Assembly: GCF_000143415.4 (NCBI RefSeq) | Contig: NW_003314314.1 | Coordinates: forward strand, 803,443 to 867,442 | Source: Selaginella moellendorffii | Lineage: Eukaryota; Streptophyta; Lycopodiopsida; Selaginellales; Selaginellaceae | Length of the DNA: 64,000 nt | Direction: 5' to 3' | Shown: positions 34,178 through 45,500 of the stretch, piece after piece | Position numbering within the stretch: position 1 is the stretch's first letter | Layout of the letters: each line of letters starts with the position of its first letter | The notes under the pieces: generated by a model | Database searches by the model: none | The model's input: only the letters and a program-made list of their open reading frames with translations | What the model was told of the DNA's origin: nothing | Position numbers and translations under genes: made by a program

Positions 34178-34885
34178 ATGGACAATGCCGGGGTGACGCA
34201 GAGGCTCCTCCCAACCAGCGGAGCCCCGACTTCCTCGTCGTCTCCACCGGACGATCACGATCACGCCATCGACGACGAGAAGCTCAGCGACGACATCAAG
34301 GAATTCCAGAACTTGATCTCGAGAACGCTCACCACCGCCCTCCACGGCTCCGCAAATCTGGCAAACATGCTCCCAACAGGCACCGTCCTCTTCTTCCAGA
34401 TGCTCGACCCAATCCTCTTCCGCGCCGGATCCTGCGAGAACAAGCTCCTGAGCGCGATCTTCCTCCTCGTCTGCGCGATCCTCTGCTTCACGCTCTCCTT
34501 CACGGACAGTTTCCAGGCCCCGAATGGGAAGGTCTACTACGGCCTCGCAACATTCCGAGGCCTGTGGACTCCCCAGATCCAATGCACCATCAATCTCTCC
34601 CAGTACCGGATCAGGTTCTCGGACTTCGTCCACGCATTGCTCGCGGTGTTTGCGTTCATGACCACCACCACCTTTTCCACCGACGTTGTCAGCTGCTTTG
34701 TCAAGGTGCCCGACTCGTTCGTCGGATCGGCCCCGGCGCTCTCGGGCTTCCTCGTCAGTGCCGTGTTCTTGTACTTCCCCACGAACAGACACGGGGTGGG
34801 ATTTCCACTCACACCGCCGGAAACTTCTCCTCCTCCTCCTCCTTCAACGGAGACCGGTTCTTCTACCGCAAATAAAACTGTTTGA
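34178..34885 (+). CDS. DUF679 domain membrane protein (DMP), copy 2
   Basis: Single exon, 235 residues. It shares the DMP core with copy 1: ANMLPTGTVLFFQMLDPIL, GSCEN, FTDSFQAPNGKVYYGLATFR, FSTDVVSCFVKVP, SAVFLYFPTNRHGVGFP. It differs by a longer acidic N terminus (DDHDHAIDDEK) and a Pro/Ser/Thr-rich C-terminal tail. Codon use is more GC-rich at third positions than in copy 1, so the pair is an old tandem duplication rather than a recent one. The start ATG opens the frame and gives a normal-length N-terminal tail. Confidence 0.92.
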   Translation: MDNAGVTQRLLPTSGAPTSSSSPPDDHDHAIDDEKLSDDIKEFQNLISRTLTTALHGSANLANMLPTGTVLFFQMLDPILFRAGSCENKLLSAIFLLVCAILCFTLSFTDSFQAPNGKVYYGLATFRGLWTPQIQCTINLSQYRIRFSDFVHALLAVFAFMTTTTFSTDVVSCFVKVPDSFVGSAPALSGFLVSAVFLYFPTNRHGVGFPLTPPETSPPPPPSTETGSSTANKTV

Positions 34886-36030
34886 AACAGTGCAAGCTTG
34901 GAAATCTGGACAGAATTCTTAGAATTTCCATCAAAGTTCCTGGTATTTGGGATTTTCTTGTGTGATACCGATCTATTTCTCCTTTTTCTTTTGTGTTGTG
35001 TAGTCTCATGGAATGAAGGTGAGCGTCCTATATATTGTTTCGGCAAATCTCAGTGTCGGTTTGGAATGATCCGCACGAAAAGGTCCAGTGTATAGTCATA
35101 GAAACTCCATGCGACACTGTGGAAAAGCCGTAACATTTCTGAAGTTTTTGCCAGGGATCTCCAGTAGATCTTGTCCACATGGCTACTGCTGGATTTACTG
35201 GAATTCGTGCTCTATGGGAAAGGAGGAGATTGGATGGCGCCTCACACCATACCTGGAGATGCCTGACGGAAACCTTGGGGAAGCTCTAAATGTACAGCCC
35301 TTTGTTATCAGCTGAATCCATCATTGACCTTCTTTAGCCCGATTGTCCCACAAATCTTTCAGTGTATTTTCATGGATCTCTTGCTCGATTGTCCTTCATA
35401 TATCACATGTTATTGGATAGCTAGTTGAATTATACTGCCAGAAGCAGGTCAAATGCTGCAGAAAGGTGACAATTGATGTTAACAATTAGGTAAGAGAAGG
35501 TTAAGGATGGATTATGTACGTGAGGTTTCAGCTGGTAGTGGAGACGGACATTGACAAGAACTTTCAGAGCTTCATCCTGGACATCTAGCCGCAGGAGCAG
35601 CATTCTCAGTTGTAGAAGCAGGGCTGACGGTTTTTTGCCGGTAACAGTCTCATTGGTGTTGTGATCTGGATTACATCAAAGGTAAAGTCGTTCAAAGCTT
35701 TAGGAGAACACATGTTGCTCATATCTTGTCTAGACTGAAAGTCGCTTCCAAAATCTTGTAACTCAACTTGGGTCCAAACAAAGAAAAGGATGGGATTTGG
35801 AACGAAGGATTCTCGCTGTTTAAAATGGCCAAAACTATAGCGTGACCTTTCCCCATGTTGATCAAATAGTGAAGAACTCCAAGAATCTATCTATATGTTG
35901 TTTTTTGAGAGTCTCGTGGTGCCCACCTTGAAGCGTGAGACTGATGGATGCAAAAATGCAATTTGGATTATCCATGCCGTGTCTTATTCGTCTCCTTTCC
36001 TAGCAACAGTAAATATCAAGAGAGTTTGCG
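34886..36030. other. Unassigned intergenic stretch
   Basis: Short ORFs only. A minus-strand run around 35530-35650 reads like a helical coding fragment (LRMLLLRLDVQDEALKVLVNVRLHYQL) but has no continuation and I do not recognise the family. No gene is supported. Confidence 0.35.
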
Positions 36031-36032
36031 AT

Positions 36033-36131
36033 GACAGAACTTTCTCAACTATGTCATAGTTTCAGGCTTGGGAAAACTCAGAGTTCCTGGCAAGATGAGA
36101 TGAACGCTTTTGCTTGTTTAAATGAGAATTT
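36033..36131. repeat. Direct repeat, copy 1 (also near the LRR kinase 3' end)
   Basis: About 100 bp nearly identical to 36593-36693, running from GACAGAACTTTCT to TTGCTTGTTTAAA-TGAGAATTT. The last 42 bp also occur at 42306-42349, just downstream of the LRR receptor kinase stop. Confidence 0.75.
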
Positions 36132-36164
36132 GTTCCATGTAAACTCCTTCCACTCAGCCTACTC

Positions 36165-36345
36165 GGGATCCAGCTCCAGCAGCTCAGATCAAACAGCTCC
36201 ATAATCGGCATCGCTTCGGCATCACCCACATGAATATCCTGAACATCATCGGCCGCCTCCCCAGCTCTAGCAGCACGATCCAAAGCTATAAACGTCTGAC
36301 TCCCGTGTTAGTGGCCCGAGACGGTTTCTTCCGGTGAGACGGAGC
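36165..36345 (-). pseudogene. LRR receptor kinase C-terminal fragment
   Basis: Colinear with 42703-42905 of the LRR receptor kinase gene: the minus strand retains the GEAA-ELLD-type and SDVYSFG-to-TGRRP region, but with deletions and frame breaks. It sits next to the direct repeat whose third copy marks the 3' flank of the parent gene, so a segment spanning the kinase end and its downstream flank was copied about 6.5 kb to the left. Confidence 0.75.
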
Positions 36346-36592
36346 CAATTAATAATAATTTTCAATTCTACTATAATAGACGACATCGATCTGCCACTGC
36401 TCCTGAAAGAGAGCAGTTTTTGCGTTTTCAACTATTCTTGATTGAATTTTACACAAGTAAAACTGAAAAGGAAAGGGTGGAGACCATCCTGCATTATTTG
36501 GATAATATAGCTCCTAACATTTTCAAGAAAACCAAAAATTAAAAGAGAAAATTGTAGTACATTTATCTTATCTTCAGATTGGATTTTGGGAG

Positions 36593-36693
36593 GACAGAAC
36601 TTTCTTAAATATGTCATAGTTTCAGGGTTTGGGAAAACTCAAAATTCCTAACAAGATGAGATGAACGCTTTTGCTTGTTTAAAATGAGAATTT
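36593..36693. repeat. Direct repeat, copy 2
   Basis: Second copy of the 100-bp repeat, 560 bp to the right of copy 1 in the same orientation. No kinase coding sequence accompanies this copy. Confidence 0.75.
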
Positions 36694-36794
36694 CAACATA
36701 AGTCCATGTTGATGACCCCGCAGCAGCTTATCCCAGACTTGATATGGACTTCTTATGGATTTATGAAGACCTTATGTAGCCCACAGAAATCTTA

Positions 36795-37190
36795 TGAAGA
36801 TCTTTTTGAATTCATGTACTTGAGAAAATGATCATCCCTGCTAGTCACCAAGTTGATAACTATGCAGGAGCCTAACCCAGACTTGATACCAACAGAAGAC
36901 AGGTAGCCACTAGAAGATTCCGGCAGCTCAAAGTTGATGACATGCACGACCTGGAGGATATCTACGTTGATCACCAGCACCTTGAACTGTCCATCTAGAA
37001 AATCGCAATTGATGTTCCCAACGACTCCGTGATCCATGCTGTTGTGGGTGGCACAGACGCTGCGCTCCCTTTGACGAAGCTCCCTGAATAATTCATCTAC
37101 AGTTCTTGAGCTGTTGCATGCCACAGCAATCTGTCCTACGGAGCCTCTCCCATAGACTGCACAACACTTCAGCTTTGTCCTTGTCCTCAA
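36795..37190 (-). pseudogene. eIF4A-like DEAD-box helicase C-terminal domain fragment
   Basis: An open minus-strand frame of 132 codons follows the second RecA domain of eIF4A: CNSSRTVDELFRELRQR (family: CNTRRKVDWLTEKLR), VCATHNSMDH (SATHGDMDQ), then VLVINVDILQVVHVINFELP ([26 protein letters not shown]) and INLVTSRDD (INFVT-x-DD). The ARGID part of motif V is missing, and motif VI (HRIGRxGR) has become a SVGIKSGLGS-type stretch, so ATP hydrolysis coupling would be lost. The N-terminal RecA domain with DEAD is absent. A dead partial copy, still open across 132 codons. Confidence 0.7.
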
Positions 37191-37209
37191 CTGTAAGGTA
37201 GAATAGTCA

Positions 37210-38100
37210 TGAAAGGCATCAGACCGTCCTATATACTGCTGGTGTGGAGTTGGGGACGTGCAGGTTCAAGAATGGGAAGCAGCTCATCACAAAGGTTTGT
37301 GGTGGCAGTGAGGTACTCACAAAGTCCTTGGTGTTGCCATTACTGGAGGAAGAGAGGGAGGGGTAGCTCAAAAATTGAGGAGTGGTTCTTTGTCCCGTTG
37401 TTGTTTGTATGTGGAGGACGGTTTCAATGTCTTTGGCGCATAAATAATAGATCTGGTCCTCCCAGGGTAACTTGCATCCCTCCCAATTACCAGCTTCTGA
37501 GTGCAGGTGATGTTGTCCTGTTTGATAGCATGCCAGGATTCTGTAGTGGTGTTGTCCCAAAGATCAGTAGATAACAATACCGATAAGCCGTTACAGGTTG
37601 ATGGCCATGCTGGAATTTTGGTGAGTAGTGCATATGAGATTGAGGATGTATTGTATTGTGTTTTTCCGCACTTGGAGTTCAATGAGGAGCAAGCCAATTA
37701 GGATCCCAATTGCCACTTTGTTGCAACCAAATGCAATATTCAGGAACCAACCACGTTATTCGTGGTAGTTCAGGGCCCCAAACCTCCCCAGCATATGTGA
37801 GGATAGTGATCACTTTTGTGTGGTAATACTGTCTACATTCATCCTATCCAAAAATGCCAGCTTGCTTAAGGTCATTCTGGAGTGAGTAATATGCTCTTGT
37901 GGCTGCTTGGATGTGTTCTATTGTCTCGACCTTCCAGAGATTCTTTTGGCAGACTATATACCCAAGGTAATTATAATTTTCTACTTTGACCAGAAAGTGA
38001 TGTTGGTAATGAAGGTCATTGTCCTCACTTCTGTGTTGCAGATGGCCAAATACCATAACTTGTGTTTTCGTAGTAGTGCAGCAGAAGGTTGCAAGCAAGT
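37210..38100 (-). mobile_element. LINE (non-LTR) reverse transcriptase fragment
   Basis: The minus strand encodes TKTQVMVFG, then a VENYNYLGYIVCQ block, an AATRAYYSLQNDL helix, and further on ILTYAGEVWG. This is the order of the thumb region of plant LINE RTs (KT-x-VM-x-F ... YLG ... A-x-x-A-x-x-x-L ... TYGAEVW). Frames change at least twice. The catalytic YADD part was not found here; a different fragment at 54 kb carries that region. Confidence 0.65.
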
Positions 38101-38415
38101 CTCACACCTGCAAGAGGTGCCTCACACCTAGAACTGTTAACACTAGGCTTCCGAAAGACAACAAGACCTCAACCTAGACCTAGACAGTTCTGGTTTGCAT
38201 CTCCTAAGGTGTTGAAGCAGTGCATTGAAGCCATAGTGCAGTTCTTTGCAGTGAACACCAATCTGAGCTCAGTGACATCAATTGCCATTAATTAAAGGGA
38301 TGACACCAGAGGATCAAAATTCCGAGGTATATCAGAGGGACTAGGACACAAATGCCTTCAGAAGCACCTGCTTTGTCATTTTTTATGGCGACAATAAGGT
38401 CGCTAGCAGTGGTCT

Positions 38416-38434
38416 CCCCCCCCCCCCCCCCCCC
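38416..38434 (+). repeat. Poly-C tract, 19 bases
   Basis: Nineteen consecutive C followed by GGG. Long homopolymers are prone to sequencing error, so the length may be inexact. Confidence 0.9.
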
Positions 38435-38467
38435 GGGTGGTGGCCCCTCTGGGCTTCTGCAAAGAAA

Positions 38468-38771
38468 AAGATGTTGTAAAGCTTGGGGACCCCCAAGTAT
38501 AGATATTAACAATGGGAGTAGGGGATTTGACAACCCCAGTTGAAACATAGGAATTTAGAAAGAGCTTGGAATATCTTCTGCTTGATGTTGTCTCTTGGAT
38601 TGCCATATTTGCCAAAAGACTCTAGCATGATAAAGCCAAGCAATATTGACTGAATCCCTAATACATAATCATTAGTTGACATGGACTTATATGTCCAGAT
38701 ATGGATTATAAATTAACATGCCTCATTGAGTTATTGAGGTCATTGTAATCTTGATCAAGTTATTTTCCTTT
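38468..38771 (+). repeat. Duplicated segment, long copy
   Basis: Bases 38468-38572 align with 39845-39957 (GATGTTGTAAAG...GGAATATC), and 38721-38771 align with 39954-40004 (TTGAGTTATTGAGGTCATTG...). The 38573-38720 segment is missing from the other copy. Confidence 0.7.
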
Positions 38772-39408
38772 TGTATTAGTCCCTTTGGGACATTAGGAGA
38801 TGTACATATATGTTCATTAAACGCAAATTAACCTCTTAGATCACTTGGACTATAGTGATGAGCTCAATCAATTGGAGTGTAGAAGCAAAACATTTCTTTG
38901 TGTCTTTGTGGTTTTTTGGCCGTGAGCAGTCATGATCTACTGCCTCCTAGATCAAGACACTAACTTCCATGAATTGGCAACTAGTACCATCCACTTGTCC
39001 ACTGCATCACAGATCTTGCTGCTACTCCTTCTGAACAATGCAAGCAGTGACAGCAGCCACACAAGCAACAGGTGTACCCACTAGAAATAAGTTCATATGT
39101 AGCAACTGGGAGTTCATCTATTGCCATGAACCCTAAGACCAGCTTCAAGAAATATAACAAAAAATAATAATGCCTTTTTTGTGAGTGTTTGGGATATATA
39201 CTGTATTTACCTTATGATATTATATATGTAAATATATTTACAGAACACTTCAAATTGTAACATAGATATGGATAAATTAGAATTTAGAAATAAATGATTG
39301 ATAATTATTTTTTGAATTTTACTTCAACGTGATAATTTGATAAATCACATGATTTCAAACTTAATTTATATGATGTTTTTTGGTTTTCTTGGGATGGTAC
39401 CTAGAATA

Positions 39409-39707
39409 TGCTTGGATATTCTAGGATATTTTACCATCTAACGGTTGTTATTCATTTAGATTAATCTTGTAATTATAATTTATAAACATGTTTATAATTT
39501 ATAAAATTTCTTAAACATTTTCTAGTATACTATTTTTAGTATACCATTTAAATGGTTGATATGCAATAAGATTAATCTTGTGTTTATAAATTATAAACAT
39601 GTTTATAATAATAAACTTTTATTTAATCAATTAGATTAATAAGTAAGAATAACACTACTTTTAAGCACACCAAGTGTTGTTACATGCAATGTGTAACAAA
39701 ATTTTTT
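39409..39707 (+). repeat. Repeat family A, copy 3
   Basis: The fullest plus-strand copy, about 300 bp: AATATGCTTGGATATTCTAG at the left, two ATTAATCTTGT/TTATAAACATGTTTATAA sub-repeats, and ACCAAGTGTTGTTACATGCA at the right. No coding content. Confidence 0.7.
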
Positions 39708-39844
39708 TATTTTTATTTATTATAGCATTATAAATAACATGTATAAATAGGAATTGTTAGTTGAAGCTTATGTTTTAAATTTTGTTTGGGACATCATATT
39801 AGAAACAGGGAAGCTCTCAGATCCAAGTAACGAGCTTCTGCAAT

Positions 39845-40004
39845 GATAAGTATGTTGTAAAGTTGGTGACCCAGATGTATAGATATTAACAATGTGAGTA
39901 GTGTATTTGACAACCCAAGCTGAAACATAGGAATTTAGATAGAGCTTGGAATATCATTGAGTTATTGAGGTCATTGTAATCTTGATCAAGTTATTTTCCT
40001 TTAA
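39845..40004 (+). repeat. Duplicated segment, short copy
   Basis: Short form of 38468-38771 lacking about 148 internal bases. Lies 0.14 kb right of repeat A copy 3. Confidence 0.7.
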
Positions 40005-40838
40005 ATTCTTCTTAAATTTCATTAAGGTTGTTTTTATTAATCATGCTTTAATACATTACATTCCTCTACATGACGCTTTATTATATTACAGAATGGTGGA
40101 TTGTAAGCTATAGTGGATTTTTACATCTCCAAAGCCTCACACTTCTTTTGCTGCTTTTACAAATGTTTCAAAATATCAAAGTTTACACTGATATACATTG
40201 GTAATGCTACTTGGCTTGATATCACATATATTACTAATTCCTTGGGGCAATATCTCATAGCTCCATAAATTATTTATTGGGAGGTAGAAAAATGAGTTCT
40301 TTAATATCTTAATGGCACTATAATCATGGACTCGTTTTATGACATTAATAGCTTACACTAATTCAGATTGGGTTAGTATAATAATAACTTTCATCAATCT
40401 ACAAGTGGCTTTTATTTTCATATAAATTCTGGTGTTGTCTATTGATTTCCTAAGCATGAACAACGCTAGCAATATCTTCTACAGAAGTAGAATATATTAC
40501 AGCTAGTCTAACCACTTGAGAAGTCATATGGTTTCATAAATTATTTATTAACTTGGGACATCCTCTCACTACCCATGTCCTTATATTGTGATAATCAATA
40601 TACTATTTCTTTAGCCAAATATCCAGCTCTTTACTTCAAGTCTAAGTATATTGATACTATATTCAATTTGAAGTACCAAAGAGAAATGTCATTATAGCAT
40701 CACATTGTCTTCTATACTTCAGTAAAGAGTGAGATCTTTTGGATGTTCAATTGTTTGTTGTCCCTTGATAAAATTACTCTCCACACTTTATTACTACAAA
40801 AGATATGGTAGTTGATATATTTTATAAAGGGCCTTTTG
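40005..40838. other. AT-rich gene-free stretch
   Basis: No recognisable protein. Scattered Ty1/Ty3-like short peptides appear in no consistent frame. Confidence 0.4.
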
Positions 40839-40980
40839 TGTAACGAATGTGATTATGGAATGAAATTTGAATATATTATTATCATGATCCTTGGGAGATA
40901 AATAGGGATAAAATAACTATTAAGGGTTTTTTCATCAAATAAATTTTTTTTTTCCAATTGGCTTAAAGACCATGTCATTA
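40839..40980 (+). repeat. LTR-like copy, family C
   Basis: Aligns with 7254-7400 (ATGTGATTATGGAATGA, GATCCTTGGGAGATAAATAG, GGATAAAATAACTATTAAGG), same orientation. Its terminal TG...CA ends are eroded. Confidence 0.6.
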
Positions 40981-41059
40981 AATATTCAGTCAAGATAATA
41001 TGTTAAAGTTGATGTTTCCCTTAAGATTATATATTAGAGATTCAATTAAAATAACATGA

Positions 41060-41440
41060 GTAAAGCCATAATTGTTGAGATTGAGCTAGTGCACTTTGAT
41101 ACTTGGGTTTATATTGTTTTCAACCATTCTGTTTTTGTCCAGATGACTATATCATTACCTTTGTGTCATATTACCACAATTGATCTTGTTATGACACAAA
41201 TTTTTTGGGGTGGATATGACAACCCCTGTACAGTTGAAGTGATTGCTGGTGATCACATCTTTGGGACATGTTTGTTTTCATTAGCTCTCCTAAATATCAT
41301 CATCCTTTCTCTAAAGAGAGGATTTTAACTCCACAAATTGATGTTTTTGAAGGATTGCTTATGGGTGGTATTGCATCTATTTTTGAGATTCAACGTTTGG
41401 CTTTGTTCCAATATGTTGGTGGTTATGAGAGTTTTCCAAA
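41060..41440 (+). mobile_element. LINE ORF1-like fragment, plus arm
   Basis: Encodes remnants of the same protein as the minus-strand arm (41597-42030): an IEIVHFDTW/TIDLVMTQIFW-type stretch followed by a degraded zinc-knuckle neighbourhood and the shared CTC-TAAATATCATCATCCTTTCTCTAAA segment. Several frame changes. Forms an inverted pair with the next entry. Confidence 0.5.
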
Positions 41441-41596
41441 TTCTTTCATATTTCTTATTTGAATTTTTTGGATCATGTAACTTTTGAAGGGGCCAAAGTA
41501 TCCTCGATTTTGATGATCAAGATGATCCAAATAGTTTGGCCCACTCAAGATCTAGGATATTCAAATCAAAGATGTGAAAGAATTTGGAAAATTCCA

Positions 41597-42030
41597 TCAG
41601 CCACCACAAAATCCAAAGATATTGGAATGAAACAAAATGCCAATCTCAAAACCAGATGCAATGCCACCAGTAAGCAATCCTTCGACATCATCAATTCCTA
41701 GAGGCATAATCCTCTTTTTAGAGAAAGAATGATAATGTTCAAGAGAGCCACAATGAAAACAAATGTGTCTCAAGGTGCAAGCACTAGCAGTCACTTCAAC
41801 TAGGCACGGTTGTCCCAAAAATTTGCGCCAAATCAACCATGGTAGTACAACTAACATCTATGATCTTAGCCATTATGGCTTTGGGTATAAGCTCTTTATC
41901 AATGTTCCAAGCTTGTGGTTTTTGGAAAAAGCTCAATCCATGTTTGAGAAAATCAACAAACCAACATTGTATCATGGACCACTCTGCTTCAAGCATATAC
42001 CCAATAGGGTCTTTGAGCCACTTTGACTTG
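41597..42030 (-). mobile_element. LINE ORF1-like fragment, minus arm (DUF4283/zinc knuckle type)
   Basis: The minus strand encodes a region with WKNPIGYM-style spacing, WFVDFLKHGLSFFQKPQAWNIDKELIPKAIMAKI, and then a CFHCGSLEHYHSF zinc knuckle (CX2CX4H-x(4)-, last Cys lost). Plant LINE ORF1 proteins pair a DUF4283 RNA-binding region with such a knuckle. Truncated and broken. Confidence 0.5.
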
Positions 42031-42059
42031 ATCCCTGAAAGGACATGGGAAGCACGAGG

Positions 42060-42305
42060 AAGAAAAATTGATGCCAACAAGAGATATGGTAGCTTGGAAT
42101 GGAATGATCCAAACTTCGGGCAACTCGGGCAAGCCAAGCGGATGTTTGACGCCATGCCCGAGAGGAATGTCGTCTCTTGGACTTCCAAACTCTACGCTTA
42201 CTTTCAAGGTGCGTCCACCGTGTACAATTCCATGCCTGAGAGGAACTTGCTCGCTGGGAACTCGCTCATCTCGGCCTATGGACAAAGCGGCAACTTAGAA
42301 ACCGG
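42060..42305 (+). pseudogene. PPR protein fragment (PLS type)
   Basis: Across frames, consecutive pentatricopeptide motifs are readable: TRDMVAWNGMIQT, AKRMFDAMPERNVVSWTSKLYAY, VYNSMPERNLLAGNSLISAYGQSGNLE. The MPERN-VVSW-N-x-LI-x-AY pattern is diagnostic of PLS-class PPR proteins, organelle RNA-processing factors. Only about two and a half repeats survive with at least two frameshifts. It abuts the third copy of the 36-kb direct repeat at 42306. Confidence 0.75.
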
Positions 42306-42349
42306 CCAGATGAGATGAACACTTTTTGCTTGTTTAAAATGAGAATTTG
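42306..42349. repeat. Direct repeat, copy 3 (partial)
   Basis: 42 bp (AGATGAGATGAAC...TGTTTAAAATGAGAATTT) shared with 36093-36131 and 36654-36693. Located 0.17 kb downstream of the LRR kinase stop. Confidence 0.75.
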
Positions 42350-42519
42350 CCATGCTTAAATCCTTTGGCCCAAGTCAGATGTTTTACAAAAGAGATTTGA
42401 TCAACTCCACTGGTTAGTGCTACCTCTAGAAAAGAAAAGAAAAAAAATCAATCAAAGTCACTTGAATCTTCCTTGTTCTTCATTGCTGTTTCTGTTGCCT
42501 GCTTGATCAGATCGATCCA

Positions 42520-45500
42520 TCAAACTGGCGACGTATGCGAAGTTGGATCCGACGAAGAAGTGGGAATCTCCGGGCCGACTCTACACCCCTCGAGCATAAA
42601 CACCACCTCCGTCATGGCCGGCCTGTCAATAGGATCCGGAGCAGTGCACAGCAGCGCCACCTTGACGGCCAGCAAAAACTCCTCCCACTCGGCCGACTCT
42701 GGATCCAACTCCAGCAAGCTCGGATCAAACAGCTCCGAGATCGGCCCACTCTGGAGCTGCCGCTTCACCCACTTGACGATATCCTCGTCCTGCGTGAACA
42801 TCACCGGCCGCCTCCCCGTTAGCAGCTCCAGCAGCACGATCCCAAAGCTGTAAACGTCCGACTCGCGCGTCAGCTGGCCCGAGACGGTTGCTTCCGGCGA
42901 GACGTAGCCGAGCGATCCCAGCGGCGTGGTCGAAGAAGTGGAGGGATCCATCGGAGTCACCGCCATGGCCTCGAGGCCAAAGTCCGAGAGGTGTGCCTCA
43001 AAGTCGGCGTCGAAGAGGACGTTGCTGGGCTTGACGTCGCCGTGGACGATGGGAGGCTCCTGCGTGTGGAGGAAGGAGAGGCCCCGAGCTACGCCCAGCG
43101 CGATCAAGTGCCGCATCGGCCAGTTGAGGACGTGACCGTCTTGGTGCGACGCCTCCTGGAGCAGCGCCGCCAGGTTCCCGTTTGGCATGTAGTCGTAGAC
43201 GAGGAGCTTGACGTCGCCGCGGATGTAGTAGCCGCGCAGCACCGCCAAGTTCTTGTGTTTAACCCGGCCAACTTTCTCGGCCTCGCTCCGGAACAGGCTC
43301 TCCTCGATCACGCCGTCTGGGAGCCGGCGGATCGAGAGCACCGTCCCGTCTTGGAGGCAGGCCTTGAAGACGATCCCGTAGCGCGTCCTGCTCAGGACGT
43401 GCTCCTCGTCGAACTGGCCGGTTGCTTCCAGGACGCCCGAGTATGGGATCGGGCTGTAGAACATGACCAGCTTCTCCTCCGGCTCGGACAGCTCTAGAGG
43501 CCGAGGTGCCGCGGAGCGTTTCTTGGCGAGGAGAAGTATCGCGAAGAAGCAGACGACAGTGGCGAGTACCAGGCACAGCACCCCGACTCCCACTGCTATT
43601 CCGATCACCGCCTGCTTGCTCAGCCTCAGCATCTTTCGCCTCCTCGGGCAGTCCTGAAGCGGGGCTCCACACAGCGATGGATTCCCGGCGAAGGAACTCG
43701 AGCCGAACTGACTTCCAAGTTCTCCAGGGATGACGCCTTCCAAGCTGTTCCCAGAGACGTTGAACACTCTGAGGCGAGTGAGGTTTCCGAGTGACTGTGG
43801 GATCTTGCCGGTGAGATTGTTGCCGGAGAGATCCAGTTCTTGTAGCTGGTTGAGCATGCCAAGGAGAGAAGGTATGCCACCCGCCAGTGAGTTGTCCTCC
43901 AGGTGTAGAAACTCCAAGTTCCTGAGCAGGCCTAGCTCGGGAGGAATCGCCCCGCTAAGTTGGTTACTTCCAGCGTCGAGGCTGCGAAGATCTTTGCATC
44001 CGACGACCTCTGCTGGCATGGACCCCGCGATCTTGTTACCATGCACGTCCAGCTTCTGGAGCTTCGACAGTCTGCCGAGCTCAGGCGGCAAGCTTCCTCG
44101 CACGCTCGAGTTCCGGAGCTCTATAGAAACCAGGTTGCTGCAGTTGCCGATTTCTGGAGGGATATCACTCGATAGCAAGTTGTTGGACATCGAAAACGAC
44201 GTGAGCTGCGCCAGGGAGCCAATGCTGGATGGGATCTGCCCGCTGAAAGTGTTCCCGCTCACGTTGAGCAGCCGCAGACTCGCCAGATCACCAATTTTGG
44301 ATGTAACCGAGCCGTTAAGAAAGTTGTTCGACAGATCCAGCGACTGAAGCCGCGTGAAACCTGTCAGGCTTTGAGGAATGCCACCGGTAAGCTGCTGGTT
44401 GCTAAGATCAAGCACCACCAGCGCCGGAAACTGGCCCCGAACGAATCCTATACTTCCAGAGAGGTTGTTCCGGCTGAAGTCAAGAGCTTGGACCCTGCCC
44501 AGCGGCAGGCCCGGTGGTATACTTCCCGAGAAACCATTCCTGCTGAGGTTGACCACCTGAAGACTAGAGGACTGTAGCAGCGACGCTGGAAGTTGGCCGC
44601 TAAGATTGTTGGCAGCAACAGAAAAGTTCGTGAGCTGCCTCAACGAACTAAACTGCACGGAAAGCTCACCCGAAAGTTGGTTCTCGTCGAGCAGCATAAC
44701 GTTGATAGAGGCGAGATTACCGAACTCGGATGGAACGGGTCCGGTCAAGTTGTTGCGAGAGAGCGAAAGATGCTGGAGCTGCTGGAGCTGGCCGAGCTGG
44801 GCGGGAAGAGACGATGATAACTGGTTTGATTGAAGATCGATGCGTTGGAGGTTCCTACATTGGCCAAGCCCAGAAGGAATAGATCCGGATAAGCCATTGA
44901 ACGAGAGATTGAGCTGCTTCAGTTGGAACAAGTTTCCAAACGAAACAGGAATGGAACCTGTAGTTTGAAATAAAAGACAAGCTTTTAGCACTGGAAGCAA
45001 ACAAGGAGACGAAAAAAGAAAGAAAGAAAAAAAAAAAAAAAACTCGTTCTCGTACCAGTAATGTTGTTGTTGGCGATCTCGAGTACTTGCACATTGGAGA
45101 GGTTGCCGAGACCTTCCGGAAGAAATCCTCCAAGCCTGTTGTTCGAGGCAGCAAAGGTCTGGAGATTTTTCAAGCGACCCAGCTGCGATGGGAGCTGGCC
45201 AGAGAGTGCATTGTTCCCGAGGATCAGCGAGAACAAGCTGCTGCAGTTGGAGAGAGCCGCAGGGACAGTGTCGCTGAGATCGTTGGAGCCCAGCACGAGA
45301 CTAGCCAAGAAGAGGAGCTTGCCGAGAGTGTCTGGGATGCTCCCACTCAATCTGTTCTGCGAGACATCGAGCGAAGATAGTGACGAGCAATTCCCGAGCT
45401 GCGAAGGAATCACACCTGTGAGCTGGTTGTTTGACAGGTTGAGCACCCGGAGGCTGCTCAATCCGCCAAAGAGGGGTGGAATGCCTCCGCCCAGAAGATT

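Larger units (their letters stand above)
38101..39408. other. Repeat-rich stretch without genes
   Basis: Includes a 19-base poly-C run and one half of a duplicated segment (38468-38771, second half at 39845-40004). No ORF of interest. Confidence 0.5.

Noticed and set aside
34172-34792. 206-codon minus-strand ORF
   Set aside because: Antisense of DMP copy 2; no independent evidence.
38416-38434. Poly-C run as a G-quadruplex or regulatory site
   Set aside because: A single homopolymer without spaced G tracts; more likely slippage or sequencing noise.
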